64,000 nt of DNA from Rheinheimera maricola (GTDB lineage: Bacteria > Pseudomonadota > Gammaproteobacteria > Enterobacterales > Alteromonadaceae). Shown here piece after piece: positions 1-11,449 of the stretch. How positions within the stretch are numbered: position 1 is the stretch's first letter; the number at the start of each line of letters is the position of its first letter. A model generated the notes under the pieces. The model was not told the origin of the DNA and made no database searches. It was given only the letters and a program-made list of their open reading frames with translations. The stretch is taken from contig NZ_JAERPS020000001.1 in assembly GCF_016918075.2 (NCBI RefSeq), forward strand, positions 1,116,001 to 1,180,000, given 5' to 3'. The translations under genes and the position numbers were made by a program.

Positions 1-1011
1 AACCCAGCTAATAAATAATTGATCACGTGCAGGAAAGCGAAATGGGATCAAGCTGAAAAACACCGCTATGGGTCTGGCGATAAAAATTAAAATACCGGCC
101 AATATTAATGCCGGTAACAGATGATTCATCAAGTTGCTGGGAACCACTAACAAGCCTAGCATTAGGAACATACTGATCTGGCTTATCCAAGCTAAACCAT
201 CGTGCATCCGCAGAATGTGGATGATTTGTGGCAAACGGGCGTTACCGACAAGATACCCCATTAAATAGACGGCTAAAAAGCCACTGCCACCCAAAGTGTT
301 GGCGATAGCATAGGTAAACAAACTGCTAGCCACTGCCAGCAACGGAAAAAAAGCAAAACTTAAAGGCAGTTTCCGGCACAAAAATACAAATACACGCCCT
401 GCTGCATAGCCTAGTACACCTCCAACAACGGCTTGTTGTAGAAAGCTGCGGCCAACATCCCAACTTAACACTTTACCTTCAGCCAACACCGCAACTAATG
501 TCAGCGTTAACATAACGGCCATCGGGTCGTTACTCCCCGACTCTATTTCTAGTGTGGAAGCAACCCGGTCTTTAATTCGCAACCCCTGCGACTGGAAAAT
601 AGAAAACACAGCGGCAGCATCAGTTGAACTTAAAATTGCCCCAAGTAATAAACCTTGTAGCAGCGTCATATCGAGTAAGTAGGCGGCAGACAGACCGACA
701 ACACCGCAAGTTAACACCACGCCAACTGTCGCCAACATTGACGCCGGAGCAAGCGCAACGCGAAAGCGCTCCGGGTGCGTGCGCATGCCGCCATCGAACA
801 AAATGATCACCAGCGCTATTGAGCCAATTAAAAATGCAACCTGGGGATTGTCAAACTGAATGCCAACCAAGCCTTCTTCGCCAGCTAGCATGCCAATGAT
901 AAGGAATATTAATAGCATAGGCGCGCCTAGGCGCGCCGAAATAAGCGTTGCTATAATACTTATTATAAAAAGAAAACCGCCAACTAATATTGCGAGGTTT
1001 ATGCCATCCAC
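1..1011 (-). CDS. nhaP2: NhaP2-like potassium or sodium/proton antiporter, C-terminus cut off
   Basis: Inner-membrane CPA1-family antiporter that exchanges K+ or Na+ for protons. I translated 337 codons in frame to base 1 with no stop; family members of the NhaP2/CvrA type are near 580 residues, so the last membrane helices and the cytosolic TrkA-C-type domain lie outside the window. Hydrophobic helices fill the visible part, with FDGG at about 72-75, SSTDAAAVF at about 129-137 and the acidic ESGSND stretch at about 157-162, all typical of the ion-transport core. The GTG at 1011 is chosen because AGGAGG (plus-strand cctcct, 1017-1022) lies 5 bases upstream, while the ATG just inside leads directly to a stop. 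It is read in the same direction as pyrF, 17 bases away. Confidence 0.85.
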   Translation of the reverse strand, partial: MDGINLAILVGGFLFIISIIATLISARLGAPMLLIFLIIGMLAGEEGLVGIQFDNPQVAFLIGSIALVIILFDGGMRTHPERFRVALAPASMLATVGVVLTCGVVGLSAAYLLDMTLLQGLLLGAILSSTDAAAVFSIFQSQGLRIKDRVASTLEIESGSNDPMAVMLTLTLVAVLAEGKVLSWDVGRSFLQQAVVGGVLGYAAGRVFVFLCRKLPLSFAFFPLLAVASSLFTYAIANTLGGSGFLAVYLMGYLVGNARLPQIIHILRMHDGLAWISQISMFLMLGLLVVPSNLMNHLLPALILAGILIFIARPIAVFFSLIPFRFPARDQLFISWV

Positions 1012-1028
1012 CCTAACCTCCTAATTAA

Positions 1029-1733
1029 TTAAGCGTTTGCTAGCTCCCGTACTATGGCGTCTAGTGCGTCCAACGGCTTTGCAGCCTTGGTAATGGGACG
1101 GCCGATCACCATATAATCGACGCCAACAGCTAAAGCCTGAGCCGGTGTCATCACGCGTTTTTGGTCGTCCTGGCTAGCATTGGCCGGACGAATACCTGGT
1201 GTAACCAAGCAAAAGGCGTTGCCAAACTGTTGTTTTAACAGTGTAGCTTCCTGTGCTGAACATACCACTCCATCCAAGCCGGCATTTTTGGTTAAAGCGG
1301 CCAATTTTAAAACCTGTTGTTCCGGTGTCAGGTTAATACCCAGCTCTGTTAAATCACTCTGCTCCATGCTAGTTAATACCGTAACTGCAATAAGATAAGG
1401 CTTATCAGTACCATAAGATACCAAAGATTCTTTTGCCGCGCCCATCATTTTACTGCCGCCACTGGCGTGCACATTAACCATCCACACACCAAGATCGGCG
1501 GCGGCTTTAACGGCTTTAGCCACAGTATTGGGGATATCATGAAACTTTAAATCGAGAAATACTTCAAAGCGGCGCTGTTGCAGCTCCTGCACAAACTGCG
1601 GACCAAAATGGGTGAACATTTCTTTGCCAACTTTTAACCGGCATAAGGCTGGGTCTAGCTGGCTGACCAGATTCAGTGCAGCGGCTTTTTGTTCAAAATC
1701 AAGGGCGACAACCACCCGGGTTTGACAAGACAT
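1029..1733 (-). CDS. pyrF: Orotidine 5'-phosphate decarboxylase
   Basis: Catalyses the last step of de novo UMP synthesis, decarboxylating OMP in the cytosol. The 234-residue protein has the usual length. The catalytic stretch [10 protein letters not shown] (61-70) carries the Asp-Lys-Asp charge network with Lys63. The phosphate-binding end VTPGIRP and the late VIGRPI segment are present. It follows lapB with a gap of 11 bases, the same lapA-lapB-pyrF order seen in Escherichia coli, so it probably shares that transcript. Confidence 0.97.
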   Translation of the reverse strand: MSCQTRVVVALDFEQKAAALNLVSQLDPALCRLKVGKEMFTHFGPQFVQELQQRRFEVFLDLKFHDIPNTVAKAVKAAADLGVWMVNVHASGGSKMMGAAKESLVSYGTDKPYLIAVTVLTSMEQSDLTELGINLTPEQQVLKLAALTKNAGLDGVVCSAQEATLLKQQFGNAFCLVTPGIRPANASQDDQKRVMTPAQALAVGVDYMVIGRPITKAAKPLDALDAIVRELANA

Positions 1734-1744
1734 GTGTTTTCCTT

Positions 1745-2881
1745 CTAACGACCATCAATACCGCGAATAGGCTCTACGCTTTCCCATTGCTGACACGACG
1801 GACACAACCAATAATGTTTGCGGGTTTTAAAGCCACAATTACGACAACTATATAAAGACTTTTTCTCCAGATAGGCGTTAACCAGCTCTTCAACTGAGGA
1901 CAACACTTCAGCTGCAGGTGCAGACTGCTGCTGGCGTATTTGCAACAGCTGCTGAAATAGGCGGATCCCCGGTTGTTGTTTTAACTTATCCAGCAAAAAT
2001 TGCTCAGCGGCAGTGTCTGAACCGTGCTCTGCCAACCAACGGGCTAATAACACTATTGCGCTGATATTGTGCTGTTTATTAGCTAACTGGCTAAGCAGCT
2101 GATACCACTCATCATCTGCCAGGCCACACTGTTGTAGCATTGGCAGTATTTCGGCACTCCACTGCGGTTTGTGTTGCACAATATACAAAAGTGCCGATTT
2201 TGCCAATTCCGGCTGTTGCCGGCTAATGGCCCATTGAGCCAGCTCATACTTAGGTCGGATAGCAGCCGGATAATGTTCTGCCAATTGCAGCAGCGCATCA
2301 GGTGTTTGCTGTGCTTGCGGTTTCAGCGCTTCAATTTGCATATTGGCCTGAGCAATACGCAACGAGCGCGATTCAGTATTATCTACTGCACTACTGTACT
2401 GCTGCGCTTTATGCCATTCGTGAGTAGCAATAAAAATACTGAATAATTGTTTTAATGCGGCTTCGGCTAATGCCGGTGATTTCACCAAATTAACCAACAG
2501 CTTTTCTGCTCTGTCGTATAAACCTGCAGAAAAATAATCTTTCGCCAATTCAAACTGGATTTGCTGTGCCTGTGGCTTGGGTAGCTTTAGTTGATGTAAC
2601 TTTTCATGGATACGAATGGCTTTGTCCCAATCGCCCTTGCGACGAAACAAATTAGCCAGCGCCAGATAAGTTTCAATAGTAGCGGCTTCAATGTCCAACA
2701 GCTCCAACAACTGCTCTATGGCTTTATCTTCCTGGTCGGTGAGTAAAAAATTTAAACCAGAAGATAAGTTGCGGGTAATGTTGGCGCGGCCTTTCAGCTC
2801 TTTGTGCTTAACGCTGTTGCGGCCCATAAACCAGCCGTAGGCTGCTGCTACCGGTAATAACAAAAACAACAGCTCTAACAT
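1745..2881 (-). CDS. lapB: Lipopolysaccharide assembly protein B (YciM)
   Basis: Inner-membrane-anchored TPR protein that in Escherichia coli brings FtsH to LpxC and so sets lipopolysaccharide synthesis. The 378 residues begin with one membrane helix (about 2-18), followed by tandem TPR-type helical pairs. The C-terminus is a rubredoxin-like zinc ribbon with CxxC pairs at 346/349 and 360/363, exactly as in YciM. The gap to lapA is 3 bases and to pyrF 11 bases, so the three are surely cotranscribed. Role is from the family; the fold elements are directly visible. Confidence 0.95.
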   Translation of the reverse strand: MLELLFLLLPVAAAYGWFMGRNSVKHKELKGRANITRNLSSGLNFLLTDQEDKAIEQLLELLDIEAATIETYLALANLFRRKGDWDKAIRIHEKLHQLKLPKPQAQQIQFELAKDYFSAGLYDRAEKLLVNLVKSPALAEAALKQLFSIFIATHEWHKAQQYSSAVDNTESRSLRIAQANMQIEALKPQAQQTPDALLQLAEHYPAAIRPKYELAQWAISRQQPELAKSALLYIVQHKPQWSAEILPMLQQCGLADDEWYQLLSQLANKQHNISAIVLLARWLAEHGSDTAAEQFLLDKLKQQPGIRLFQQLLQIRQQQSAPAAEVLSSVEELVNAYLEKKSLYSCRNCGFKTRKHYWLCPSCQQWESVEPIRGIDGR

Positions 2882-2884
2882 AAA

Positions 2885-3127
2885 CTAGCTATTATCCGTT
2901 GATTTACGCAGCCAACCCTTAGCTTTACGTTGCAATGAATATAACAAAGCGATCATCAGGCCAAATGTGATGCCTAACAATAAAAATATCAGCGCTATAT
3001 CGACAACTCTTAAACGAGCACTGACAATCAGAAGATTTAAATCAGCCATCTGCTGATTAATAGAACCAAACAGCACCCCTACTACAATCAGGGCTACCAA
3101 TACGGCAATAAAAAGTAGTCTGCGCAA
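2885..3127 (-). CDS. lapA: Lipopolysaccharide assembly protein A (YciS)
   Basis: Small inner-membrane partner of LapB. The 80-residue sequence has two clear membrane helices (about 4-24 and 43-66) and a basic C-terminal tail (SLQRKAKGWLRKS), the standard LapA layout (DUF1049). Short proteins of this kind are hard to identify by sequence alone, but the position directly ahead of lapB settles it. It sits downstream of ihfB, with about 40 bases between them. Confidence 0.9.
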   Translation of the reverse strand: MRRLLFIAVLVALIVVGVLFGSINQQMADLNLLIVSARLRVVDIALIFLLLGITFGLMIALLYSLQRKAKGWLRKSTDNS

Positions 3128-3167
3128 GGGAAACTCCGTTTACACCTGCAAACTCAATGAAATGAGA

Positions 3168-3452
3168 TCAGGTATTGTCTTTTACGCGGTCACGTAACTC
3201 TTTGCCCGGCTTGAAATGCGGTACATATTTACCATCCAATTCAACCTTGTCGCCGGTTTTTGGGTTGCGACCTACACGTGGTGCACGATAATGAAGAGAA
3301 AAACTACCAAAGCCACGGATTTCGATACGCTCATTGCCTGCTAATGATTGTGCCATCTGCTCGAGGATTTCTTTAACAGAAGCTTCAACATCCTTGACCT
3401 GAATATGCGGGAAATCAGTAGCTAATTTTTCAATTAATTCAGACTTGGTCAT
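3168..3452 (-). CDS. ihfB: Integration host factor, beta subunit
   Basis: Nucleoid protein that, with IHF alpha, bends DNA sharply at specific sites. The 94 residues from [10 protein letters not shown] match the family throughout, including the DNA-binding arm [10 protein letters not shown] (about 57-66) and the [10 protein letters not shown] core. The open frame runs upstream to 3494, but the start at 3452 fits the family N-terminus and has GGAGGG three bases upstream. Gene order rpsA-ihfB is conserved in gammaproteobacteria. The alpha subunit gene is not in this window. Confidence 0.96.
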   Translation of the reverse strand: MTKSELIEKLATDFPHIQVKDVEASVKEILEQMAQSLAGNERIEIRGFGSFSLHYRAPRVGRNPKTGDKVELDGKYVPHFKPGKELRDRVKDNT

Positions 3453-3516
3453 AGACCCTCCGGCAAACCTGCTGTTGGATAAAGCAGGAGGCACAAGCCC
3501 CCTGCTTCGTTAGCAA

Positions 3517-5196
3517 TTAATCCTGCTTTTTAGCAGCTTTAAATGCTTCGGCCATAGCGTTACCACCAAAATCAGCTTCTTGTTGATTGCTGTTGACAGT
3601 ATCCATAGCTTCTTTTTCTTCAGCTTCGAACTTCGCTTTGATTGACAGGCTGATTACGCGATTTTTGCGATCAACACCCATTAAACGAGCTTCAATTTCT
3701 TCGCCAACTTTCAGTACTGTAGTGGCATCTTCAATACGCTCACGCGCGATATCAGATACTCGAACATAACCTTCTACCGCACCTTCTAACATCACAGTAG
3801 CGCCTTTAGCGTCAACGGCAGTTATTTCACCTTTAACGATAGCACCTTTTTTGTTGTCAGCAAGGTAGCCGTTGAACGGATCTTCGTCCAGCTGCTTGAT
3901 ACCTAAAGAAATACGCTCGCGCTCTGGGTCAACTTGCAGTACAACTGCGTGTACTTCGTCGCCTTTTTTGAAGTCACGAACCGCTTCTTCGCCGGTAGCG
4001 TTCCAGCTGATGTCTGATAAGTGAACCAGACCATCAATACCGCCGTCTAAGCCGATGAAGATACCGAAGTCAGTGATTGACTTGATCTTACCGCTAACGC
4101 GATCGCTCTTGTTAAAGCCCTTAGCGAACTCTTCCCAAGGGTTAGCTTTACACTGCTTCAGGCCTAATGAAATACGACGACGTTCTTCGTCGATTTCCAG
4201 CACCATAACTTCCACAGAGTCACCTAAGTTAACAACTTTAGATGGGTGGATGTTTTTGTTGGTCCAGTCCATTTCTGAAACGTGTACTAAACCTTCAACG
4301 CCTTCTTCGATTTCAACGAAACAGCCGTAATCAGTCAGGTTAGTTACGCGACCAGTGATGCGAGCACCTTCTGGGTAACGTGAAGCAATAGCTGCCCACG
4401 GATCTTCGCCCATTTGCTTCAGGCCTAAAGAAACGCGCTGCTTTTCGCGGTCGAACTTCAGTACTTTTACTGGAATTTCGTCGCCAACATTAACGATTTC
4501 GCTTGGGTGCTTAACGCGCTTCCATGCCATATCAGTGATATGCAATAAGCCGTCTACGCCACCTAAGTCAACGAATGCACCGTAGTCAGTCAGGTTCTTA
4601 ACGATACCTTTAACTTCCATGCCTTCTTCCAGCGTTTCTAACAACTGGTCACGTTCATGGCTGCTTTCTGATTCAATAACGGCACGACGTGATACCACCA
4701 CGTTGTTACGCTTTTGATCTAGTTTGATAACTTTGAACTCAAGTTCTTTATTTTCCAGGTGCAGAGTGTCACGCACCGGACGTACATCTACTAATGAACC
4801 AGGCAAGAATGCACGAATACCGTCAACTTCAACTGTGAAACCACCTTTAACTTTACCGGTAATAACACCGATAACAGTTTCTTTGTCATCACAAGCTTTT
4901 TCCAGGCGTACCCAGGCTTCATGACGTTTGGCTTTTTCGCGAGATAACAGAGTTTCACCGAAACCGTCTTCAATCGCATCTAAAGCTACGTCAATGATGT
5001 CGCCAACGCTTACTTCGATTTCGCCGCTCAGATTTTTGAACTGCTCAACCGGAATAGCGGCTTCTGACTTCAGACCAGCGTCAACCATGACGACGTCTTT
5101 CAGAACGGCTACAACAGTACCTTTAACAATGGCACCTGGACGGGTTTCGATGGACTTGAGGCTTTCCTCAAATAATTGTGCAAAATTTTCAGTCAT
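3517..5196 (-). CDS. rpsA: 30S ribosomal protein S1
   Basis: Binds mRNA leaders on the small ribosomal subunit and is needed for initiation on structured or weak-SD messages. The 559-residue product carries six S1 RNA-binding repeats (roughly 20-87, 105-171, 192-260, 277-347, 364-434 and 451-520), the full gammaproteobacterial set. [13 protein letters not shown] at 5196 matches the family start; an extra nine codons upstream to 5223 are not expected to be translated. There is no strong SD, as is usual for this self-regulated gene. Neighbours cmk upstream and ihfB downstream match Escherichia coli. Confidence 0.97.
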   Translation of the reverse strand: MTENFAQLFEESLKSIETRPGAIVKGTVVAVLKDVVMVDAGLKSEAAIPVEQFKNLSGEIEVSVGDIIDVALDAIEDGFGETLLSREKAKRHEAWVRLEKACDDKETVIGVITGKVKGGFTVEVDGIRAFLPGSLVDVRPVRDTLHLENKELEFKVIKLDQKRNNVVVSRRAVIESESSHERDQLLETLEEGMEVKGIVKNLTDYGAFVDLGGVDGLLHITDMAWKRVKHPSEIVNVGDEIPVKVLKFDREKQRVSLGLKQMGEDPWAAIASRYPEGARITGRVTNLTDYGCFVEIEEGVEGLVHVSEMDWTNKNIHPSKVVNLGDSVEVMVLEIDEERRRISLGLKQCKANPWEEFAKGFNKSDRVSGKIKSITDFGIFIGLDGGIDGLVHLSDISWNATGEEAVRDFKKGDEVHAVVLQVDPERERISLGIKQLDEDPFNGYLADNKKGAIVKGEITAVDAKGATVMLEGAVEGYVRVSDIARERIEDATTVLKVGEEIEARLMGVDRKNRVISLSIKAKFEAEEKEAMDTVNSNQQEADFGGNAMAEAFKAAKKQD

Positions 5197-5307
5197 ATTC
5201 ACTTTTTCAGTTAAGTGCGCCACAGAACATCATGTTCGTATGGGGTTGCTAAATTTACCTGTTTAATTCCATTTAACAGGCTGTCCAAAATGCGGTTTTG
5301 GCCTGGT

Positions 5308-5997
5308 TCACATTACAACTGGCAGTTTCATGCCCGCGTAATTCAGTACCTCTTCCAACACTTGTTCAATCGATTTATTGGTCGAATCCAGCATATAAGC
5401 ATCTGCAGCCGGCTTTAGCGGCGCTGTGGCGCGGTTTATATCACGCTCATCTCTAGCTTGGATTTCGCTCAAAAGGTCGCCGATGTTAACATCAAAGCCC
5501 TTTTCTTTCAACTCTAAATAGCGCCGCCTGGCACGCTCTTCCGCTGTAGCTGTTAAAAATATTTTAACGTCTGCCTGAGGGAAAACAACTGTACCCATAT
5601 CGCGACCATCTGCAACTAAACCAGGCGATTCAGCAAATGCCCGCTGCCGACGCAACAGCGCTTCACGCACCCGTGGCAAAGAAGCAATTTTTGATGCTAA
5701 CGAACCAACTTCTTCAGTACGGATAGTATGTGATACGTTCTCGCCTTCCAAAGTAATGCGCACATTACCTTGTTCATCACAGCTAAACTGTACATCCAAA
5801 TGAGCCGCTAACGGTTGCAGTGCTTCTTCATCATCACAGGCAATATTATGATGCACAGCCGCCAACGCGAGTACACGGTAAATAGCGCCACTGTCGAGTA
5901 ATTGCCAGCCTAGACGTTGCGCCAGTAAGCGGCAAATTGTACCTTTACCAGCACCACCAGGGCCATCTATGGTAATTACTGCTGCAGAGTGTGGCAT
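5308..5997 (-). CDS. cmk: Cytidylate kinase
   Basis: Phosphorylates CMP and dCMP with ATP, recycling cytidine nucleotides in the cytosol. The 229-residue protein opens with the P-loop GPGGAGKGT (12-20) and has the CMP-binding [10 protein letters not shown] segment and the lid motif [13 protein letters not shown], all standard. Start ATG at 5997 is preceded by a GGGGG tract. The gap of 111 bases to rpsA leaves room for an rpsA promoter. Typical cmk-rpsA pair. Confidence 0.96.
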   Translation of the reverse strand: MPHSAAVITIDGPGGAGKGTICRLLAQRLGWQLLDSGAIYRVLALAAVHHNIACDDEEALQPLAAHLDVQFSCDEQGNVRITLEGENVSHTIRTEEVGSLASKIASLPRVREALLRRQRAFAESPGLVADGRDMGTVVFPQADVKIFLTATAEERARRRYLELKEKGFDVNIGDLLSEIQARDERDINRATAPLKPAADAYMLDSTNKSIEQVLEEVLNYAGMKLPVVM

Positions 5998-6098
5998 CCT
6001 ACCCCCTTCAAAACTACTGGTTAATCCAATTTCAAAACCGCAGTATTATACAGCTTTTCGCAACAATATCTGTGTTTAATTCAGATAAAACCAAGTAA

Positions 6099-6126
6099 AG
6101 ACGCGCAGCCGGAAGGCTACGCGTCT
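6099..6126 (-). terminator. Hairpin terminator after aroA
   Basis: Arms AGACGCG-AGCC (6099-6110, with one unpaired base) and GGCT-CGCGTCT (6115-6126) close a four-base loop. Read on the minus strand, it follows the aroA stop by about 17 bases. The tail is T-rich but broken (TTTACTTGG), so termination may be partial and cmk may receive read-through. Confidence 0.55.
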
Positions 6127-6142
6127 GGATGATTTTTGTTAT

Positions 6143-7423
6143 TTAACAAGCCAGTTGCTGAAATAAACTGAAATAATGTGGAAAGGTCTTCGCCGTACAA
6201 TCCGGATCTTCAATGGTAACGGCGGTATTGCTAAGCGCCACCAGTGAAAAACACATCGCCATGCGGTGATCGTTGTAGGTCGCAATACTAGCGTGCTGAA
6301 GCTTAGCCGGCGGCGTTACTTTAATGTAATCGTGCCCTTCTTCTACTTCAGCGCCCACTTTTCGAAGCTCAGTAGCCATAGCAGACAAACGATCGGTTTC
6401 TTTTACCCGCCAGTTATACACATTACGTATAATTGTAGGCCCTTTGGCAAATAGCGCTGTGGTGGCGATAGTCATGGCGGCATCCGGAATAGCATTGTAA
6501 TCGCGGTCTATACCGTTAAGCTGGTTACGGGTAACCATAATATAGTCATCACCCCATTCAACCTCAGCGCCCATGGCCTCCAGCGCATCGGCAAAGTGAA
6601 TATCACCCTGTACGGCATGTTTGCCAATACCGGTGACTTTTATACTGCCACCTTTAATGGCAGCTGCGGCTAAAAAGTAGGATGCCGATGAGGCATCACC
6701 TTCAACCAGCCAATGGCCGGGCGAGCGGTAAAGCTGATTACCCTTGATACTGAAACGCTTGTAATCATGGTTTTGTACAGTAACACCAAAACGCTGCATT
6801 AATGCCAGGGTAATATCTATATAGGGTTTGGATACCAGCTCGCCAACAATGTCTATTTCGCTATTACCAGCTAATAGCGGTGCTACCATTAATACAGCGG
6901 TTAAAAACTGACTGGAAATACTGCCGTCAATTTGCACGTTGCCGCCCTGCAGCGCGCAGCCTTTAATGTGCAACGGCGGAAAATCTTCGCTACCGGTATA
7001 GCGAATATCTGCCTGCCATTGGCGCAACGCATCAACTAAATGGCCAATAGGCCGCTCGTACATACGTGGCTCGCCGGTTAGCGTAACATCGACGGTGGAC
7101 GCCGCCAGTGCCGCAGTAAGTGGGCGCATTGCGGTACCAGCATTGCCGAGAAACAGGGTCAATGGCTGCGGATGGTTAAATAAACCGCCAATACCCTGTA
7201 CCTGGCACTGAGTGCGACAAGCAGACAATTTATAATTGATACCCAGCGCTGTTAACGCATTGAGCATATGCTTAATATCGTCGCTATCAAGCAAGTTGGT
7301 GATGTAGGTGGTACCTTCAGCTAGTGCTGCCAACAGCAATACACGATTAGAAATACTTTTTGAGCCCGGCAAATGCACTTCACCGGCGACTTTAGCAATA
7401 GGGTTTAAGGTTAAGGTTTTCAT
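6143..7423 (-). CDS. aroA: 3-phosphoshikimate 1-carboxyvinyltransferase (EPSP synthase)
   Basis: Sixth step of the shikimate pathway: transfers enolpyruvyl from PEP to shikimate 3-phosphate. The 426-residue class I enzyme shows [10 protein letters not shown] (19-28, PEP-binding Lys22), the PEP-site loop GNAGTAMR (93-100), and DHRMAMCF near the C-terminus. The Gly96/Thr97 pair of the loop is wild type for the glyphosate-sensitive class. Its ATG overlaps the serC stop by four bases (ATGA), so translation is probably coupled. Confidence 0.97.
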   Translation of the reverse strand: MKTLTLNPIAKVAGEVHLPGSKSISNRVLLLAALAEGTTYITNLLDSDDIKHMLNALTALGINYKLSACRTQCQVQGIGGLFNHPQPLTLFLGNAGTAMRPLTAALAASTVDVTLTGEPRMYERPIGHLVDALRQWQADIRYTGSEDFPPLHIKGCALQGGNVQIDGSISSQFLTAVLMVAPLLAGNSEIDIVGELVSKPYIDITLALMQRFGVTVQNHDYKRFSIKGNQLYRSPGHWLVEGDASSASYFLAAAAIKGGSIKVTGIGKHAVQGDIHFADALEAMGAEVEWGDDYIMVTRNQLNGIDRDYNAIPDAAMTIATTALFAKGPTIIRNVYNWRVKETDRLSAMATELRKVGAEVEEGHDYIKVTPPAKLQHASIATYNDHRMAMCFSLVALSNTAVTIEDPDCTAKTFPHYFSLFQQLAC

Positions 7424-8502
7424 CCGTTTACCCGCTCAAATTCCTGCATAAAACTCACCAGCGTTTGTACGCCTTCTATTGGCATAGCGTTGTAAATACT
7501 GGCCCGCATACCGCCGACCATACGATGGCCCTTTAAAGCCAGCAAACCATGCGCTTCAGCCTGGTCGACAAACATATCGTTTAAACGCTCGTCGCCCAAG
7601 AAAAACGGCACATTCATCCACGAGCGGTATTGTTTATCAACGTCGTTACTGTAAAAATCGCTTTTATCAATATAATCATACAGTAAGTTAGCTTTTTTCT
7701 GGTTACGCGTAGCTGTTTCGGTAACGCCGCCTTGCTGTTTTAACCATTTAAATACCAGCCCAGCCAGATACCAGGCAAAGGTTGGCGGCGTATTAAACAT
7801 GCTGTCGTTTTCTGCAGCTAAACGATAATCGAGTACTGACGGAATAAGTGCATCTTTTGCCGGCAATAAATCTTCACGCACTATGGCCAGGGTTAAACCA
7901 GACGGGCCTATGTTTTTTTGTGCGCCGGCATAAATCACGCCATAGCGGCTGACATCAATTGGTCTGGATAAAATAGTCGAGGATAAATCGGCGACGATTG
8001 GGCTGTTAGTATCCGGCAAAGCGGTAAATTCAACACCGTCTACAGTTTCGTTCGGACAGCAATGTACATAAGCTGCGCCAGCGGTTAATTGCCAGTCATT
8101 GGGTGCTACAACAGTACGAATGCCGCCCGGGCTTTTTTGGCGGATATCCTGTGACTTAATATTGCCGTATTTTACCGCTTCTGCGACTGCCGATTCAGAC
8201 CAGGCGCCAGAGACAATATAATCAGCTCTCTGGCCTGGCTTTAATAAATTAAGTGGCACTGCGGAGAACTGTCCCCGGCCACCACCGTGCATAAACAGCA
8301 CTTTATAGTTAGCTGGTATATCGAGTAAATCACGTAAGTCCTGCTCAGCCTCCGCTGCAACGCGAATAAATGGCTTGCTGCGATGGCTCATCTCCATTAC
8401 CGAACAGCCATGTTGTTGCCAGTTAATAAATTCCTGTTGCGCCTGCTGCATTACCTCTACCGGCAACATTGCCGGGCCGGCACAAAAATTAAAAGTGGTC
8501 AT
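7420..8502 (-). CDS. serC: Phosphoserine/phosphohydroxythreonine aminotransferase
   Basis: PLP enzyme that makes 3-phosphoserine (serine synthesis) and 4-phosphohydroxythreonine (vitamin B6 synthesis). The start at 8502 gives [14 protein letters not shown], the family N-terminus; the frame extends nine codons further but AGGAG lies between the two, about 12 bases before the chosen ATG. The PLP lysine sits in [11 protein letters not shown]. The length of 360 is normal. It overlaps aroA by four bases, the classic serC-aroA operon that joins serine and aromatic amino acid supply. Confidence 0.96.
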   Translation of the reverse strand: MTTFNFCAGPAMLPVEVMQQAQQEFINWQQHGCSVMEMSHRSKPFIRVAAEAEQDLRDLLDIPANYKVLFMHGGGRGQFSAVPLNLLKPGQRADYIVSGAWSESAVAEAVKYGNIKSQDIRQKSPGGIRTVVAPNDWQLTAGAAYVHCCPNETVDGVEFTALPDTNSPIVADLSSTILSRPIDVSRYGVIYAGAQKNIGPSGLTLAIVREDLLPAKDALIPSVLDYRLAAENDSMFNTPPTFAWYLAGLVFKWLKQQGGVTETATRNQKKANLLYDYIDKSDFYSNDVDKQYRSWMNVPFFLGDERLNDMFVDQAEAHGLLALKGHRMVGGMRASIYNAMPIEGVQTLVSFMQEFERVNG

Positions 8503-8605
8503 TTTTACTGCGAGCTCCTGATTTAACATTTCAATTCAACTGGCTTGGTTGTATTACTGCTGCCGGCTTAACGCCGATCTTTTTAATTCAGGGTTGATAA
8601 AAAGC

Positions 8606-8631
8606 AAAACGAGCGCATAAGCGCCCGTTTT
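8606..8631 (-). terminator. Terminator after gyrA
   Basis: Stem AAAACG-GCGC / GCGC-CGTTTT with one internal mismatch and a four-base loop, just after the gyrA stop. On the minus strand the right arm ends in TTTT and runs on into TGCTTTTT. It separates gyrA from serC. Confidence 0.7.
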
Positions 8632-8642
8632 ATGTTCAGTTG

Positions 8643-11261
8643 TTACTCTTCTTCATCCTGGGCTAACTGAGTATCCGTCAACACCGTGCTGGTGGCCTTT
8701 TCTGCCTCAGCGGCGGCTAACTCTTCCGCATCCTGAATTTCGTCTACTTTAGCCACACCAACGACTTTTTCGTTATCCGCGGTACGGATAAGAATAACGC
8801 CCTGTGTGTTACGGCCCACTTCTGATACTTCATTAACGCGGGTACGAACCAGAGTGCCCTTGTTGGAAATCATCATAATTTCATCCAACTCGTTCACTTG
8901 TACCGCACCTACCACCAGGCCGTTGCGCTCAGACACCTTAATTGATACCACGCCCTGGGTAGCACGGCTCTTGGCCGGGTATTCACTTAACGAGGTTCGC
9001 TTACCATAGCCATTTTCTGTTACGGTAAGTATAGGGCCTTCACCGTTTGGAATGATTAGTGATACTACCGAGCCACCTTCACGCAGTTTGATACCGCGAA
9101 CACCGGTGGCCGTGCGGCCCATGCCGCGCACCTGATCTTCAGTAAAGCGCACTACTTTACCGTCATCCGAGAACAGCATAATTTCGTTGTTGCCGTCGGT
9201 AATACCCACACCAATTAAGCGGTCACCGTCGTTCAGGTTAACGGCAATAATGCCGTTTGAACGCGGCCGCGAGTATTCAACCAAGGAGGTTTTCTTCACC
9301 GTACCGTTAGCGGTAGCCATAAATACGTATTTGTCCGCTTCGTACTCACGTACCGGCAGAATAGCATTAATACGCTCGCCCTCTTCCAGCGGTAGTAAGT
9401 TAACAATTGGCTTGCCACGCGCGGTGCGGCTGGCCAGCGGTAGCTGATATACCTTCATCCAATACAGACGACCACGGTTAGAGAAACATAAAATGGTGTC
9501 GTGTGTACTGGCAACCAGCAATTTATCAACGAAGTCTTCATCTTTTACTGTAGTGGCCGCTTTACCTTTACCACCACGGCGCTGGGCCTCGTAGTCAGAC
9601 AATGGCTGATACTTGGCGTAGCCCAGGTGCGACAAGGTTACCACCACGTCTTCTTCGGTGATTAAGTCTTCCATATTGATATCCAGCATATTGTCCTGGA
9701 TATCAGTGCGCCGTGCATCGGCATACTGGGCTTTAATGGCTTCTAATTCTTCGCAAATAACTTCCATCAAGCGCTCCGGGCTACCCAAAATATGCAGTAA
9801 CTCAGCAATCAGCTCTAACAGTTGCTTGTATTCATCAAGAATTTTCTCATGTTCAAGCCCGGTTAGCTTATGCAAGCGTAAATCCAAAATCGCCTGAGCT
9901 TGTTGTTCAGTGAGGAAATACATGCCATCACGAATACCAAAATGCTCTTCCAGCCACTCCGGCCGCGCTGCATCTTTACCAGCACGTTCAAGCATGCCAC
10001 TAACGTCGCCTAACAGCCAACCGCGGGCCACTAAGCCGGCTTTGGCTTCTGCCGGGCTGGCTGAGTGTTTAATCAGCTCAATGATTTCATCTATGTTGGC
10101 CAGCGCTATGGCTAAACCTTCGAGGATATGCGCACGGTCACGGGCTTTACGTAAGTCATACACGGTACGACGGGTAACCACTTCACGCCGGTGCAGCACA
10201 AAGCATTTCAGCATTTCAATTAAGCTAAGCAGCTTAGGCTGGCCTTGATCCAACGCCACCATATTGATACCGAACACCGTTTGCATTTGGGTATTGGTAT
10301 ACAATTGATTCAACATTACATCGGTAGACTCACCGCGTTTAAGCTCAATAACAATACGCATACCGTCTTTATCAGACTCGTCGCGCAGCGCCGAAATCCC
10401 TTCGATGCGTTTTTCTTTTACCAACTCGGCAATTTTTTCAATTAAACGGGCTTTGTTAACCTGATACGGAATTTCGTTGACGATAATGGCTTCACGGCCG
10501 GTTTTTTCGTCAGTTTCTACCGAAGTTTGGGCGCGGATATACACCTTGCCCCGGCCGGTACGGTAGGCTTCTTCAATACCTTTGCGACCATTTATAATAG
10601 CGGCAGTTGGGAAATCCGGGCCAGGGATATACTGCATCAGCTCGTGTAGCTCTATATCCGGGTTAGCAATTAACGCTAAGCAGCCATCGATAACTTCAGT
10701 TAAGTTATGCGGCGGAATATTGGTTGCCATACCAACAGCGATACCGCTTGAGCCGTTAATCAGCAAATTAGGTAGCTTGGTTGGCATTACTGCAGGTATT
10801 TGTTCAGTGCCGTCGTAGTTAGGCACAAAGTCGACGGTTTCTTTGTCTAAATCGGCCAGCAACTCGTGAGCAATGCGCGCCATTCTAACTTCTGTATAAC
10901 GCATAGCGGCTGCAGAGTCGCCATCAATTGAACCGAAGTTACCCTGGCCGTCTACCAGCATATAACGCAGTGAAAATGGTTGCGCCATCCGCACGATAGT
11001 GTCGTATACCGCGCTATCACCATGTGGGTGATATTTACCGATAACGTCACCTACTACACGGGCAGATTTTTTATAGGCTTTGTTCCAGTCATTGCCCAGT
11101 TCCTTCATCGCGAACAGCACGCGGCGGTGTACTGGCTTCAAACCATCCCTTACGTCCGGTAAGGCGCGGCCAACAATGACGCTCATTGCGTAATCGAGAT
11201 ACGAATTTTTTAATTCGTCTTCGATATTAATAGGAACTATTTCTCTGGCCAGATCTGTCAT
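8643..11261 (-). CDS. gyrA: DNA gyrase subunit A
   Basis: Breakage-reunion subunit of gyrase, which introduces negative supercoils. The 872 residues contain the catalytic tyrosine Tyr122 in [10 protein letters not shown], followed by the long tower and coiled-coil region and a C-terminal beta-pinwheel with the QRRGGKG GyrA box. The very C-terminal tail is acidic ([10 protein letters not shown]), as in enterobacterial gyrase. The quinolone-resistance region reads [10 protein letters not shown] with Ser83 and Asp87, so no common resistance substitution is present. It is transcribed divergently from ubiG across 188 bases. Confidence 0.98.
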   Translation of the reverse strand: MTDLAREIVPINIEDELKNSYLDYAMSVIVGRALPDVRDGLKPVHRRVLFAMKELGNDWNKAYKKSARVVGDVIGKYHPHGDSAVYDTIVRMAQPFSLRYMLVDGQGNFGSIDGDSAAAMRYTEVRMARIAHELLADLDKETVDFVPNYDGTEQIPAVMPTKLPNLLINGSSGIAVGMATNIPPHNLTEVIDGCLALIANPDIELHELMQYIPGPDFPTAAIINGRKGIEEAYRTGRGKVYIRAQTSVETDEKTGREAIIVNEIPYQVNKARLIEKIAELVKEKRIEGISALRDESDKDGMRIVIELKRGESTDVMLNQLYTNTQMQTVFGINMVALDQGQPKLLSLIEMLKCFVLHRREVVTRRTVYDLRKARDRAHILEGLAIALANIDEIIELIKHSASPAEAKAGLVARGWLLGDVSGMLERAGKDAARPEWLEEHFGIRDGMYFLTEQQAQAILDLRLHKLTGLEHEKILDEYKQLLELIAELLHILGSPERLMEVICEELEAIKAQYADARRTDIQDNMLDINMEDLITEEDVVVTLSHLGYAKYQPLSDYEAQRRGGKGKAATTVKDEDFVDKLLVASTHDTILCFSNRGRLYWMKVYQLPLASRTARGKPIVNLLPLEEGERINAILPVREYEADKYVFMATANGTVKKTSLVEYSRPRSNGIIAVNLNDGDRLIGVGITDGNNEIMLFSDDGKVVRFTEDQVRGMGRTATGVRGIKLREGGSVVSLIIPNGEGPILTVTENGYGKRTSLSEYPAKSRATQGVVSIKVSERNGLVVGAVQVNELDEIMMISNKGTLVRTRVNEVSEVGRNTQGVILIRTADNEKVVGVAKVDEIQDAEELAAAEAEKATSTVLTDTQLAQDEEE

Positions 11262-11396
11262 AAAACGCTAATTTCCCTTAAAATCAGATAGATAACTCGC
11301 TTTTGTCGATGTTATAAAGCGCGAGACAACGCAGGATTCTAACACAGAAAATCCCGCTTGCCATGCCCCAAATGCAACGCAAAGTAAGCTTCGGCA

Positions 11397-11424
11397 TTGC
11401 CCAAATGGATCAAGGCTTTATAAT
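11397..11424 (+). promoter_or_regulatory. Probable sigma-70 promoter for ubiG
   Basis: TTGCCC (11397-11402) and a perfect TATAAT (11419-11424) are separated by 16 bases. The -10 box ends 25 bases before the ubiG ATG. This is the best promoter-like pair in the gyrA-ubiG divergent region. Confidence 0.55.
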
Positions 11425-11449
11425 GCGCAAAAACTAACGAGCATGCTAT

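Noticed and set aside
4928-5266. 112-codon plus-strand frame opposite rpsA
   Set aside because: Antisense to a highly conserved ribosomal protein gene; its Ser/Thr-rich composition is what reverse-strand reading produces.
9910-10248. 112-codon plus-strand frame opposite gyrA
   Set aside because: Shadow of gyrA codon bias; no recognisable domain.
8643-11261. Quinolone-resistance substitutions in gyrA
   Set aside because: Ser83 and Asp87 are both wild type, so no known resistance change is present.
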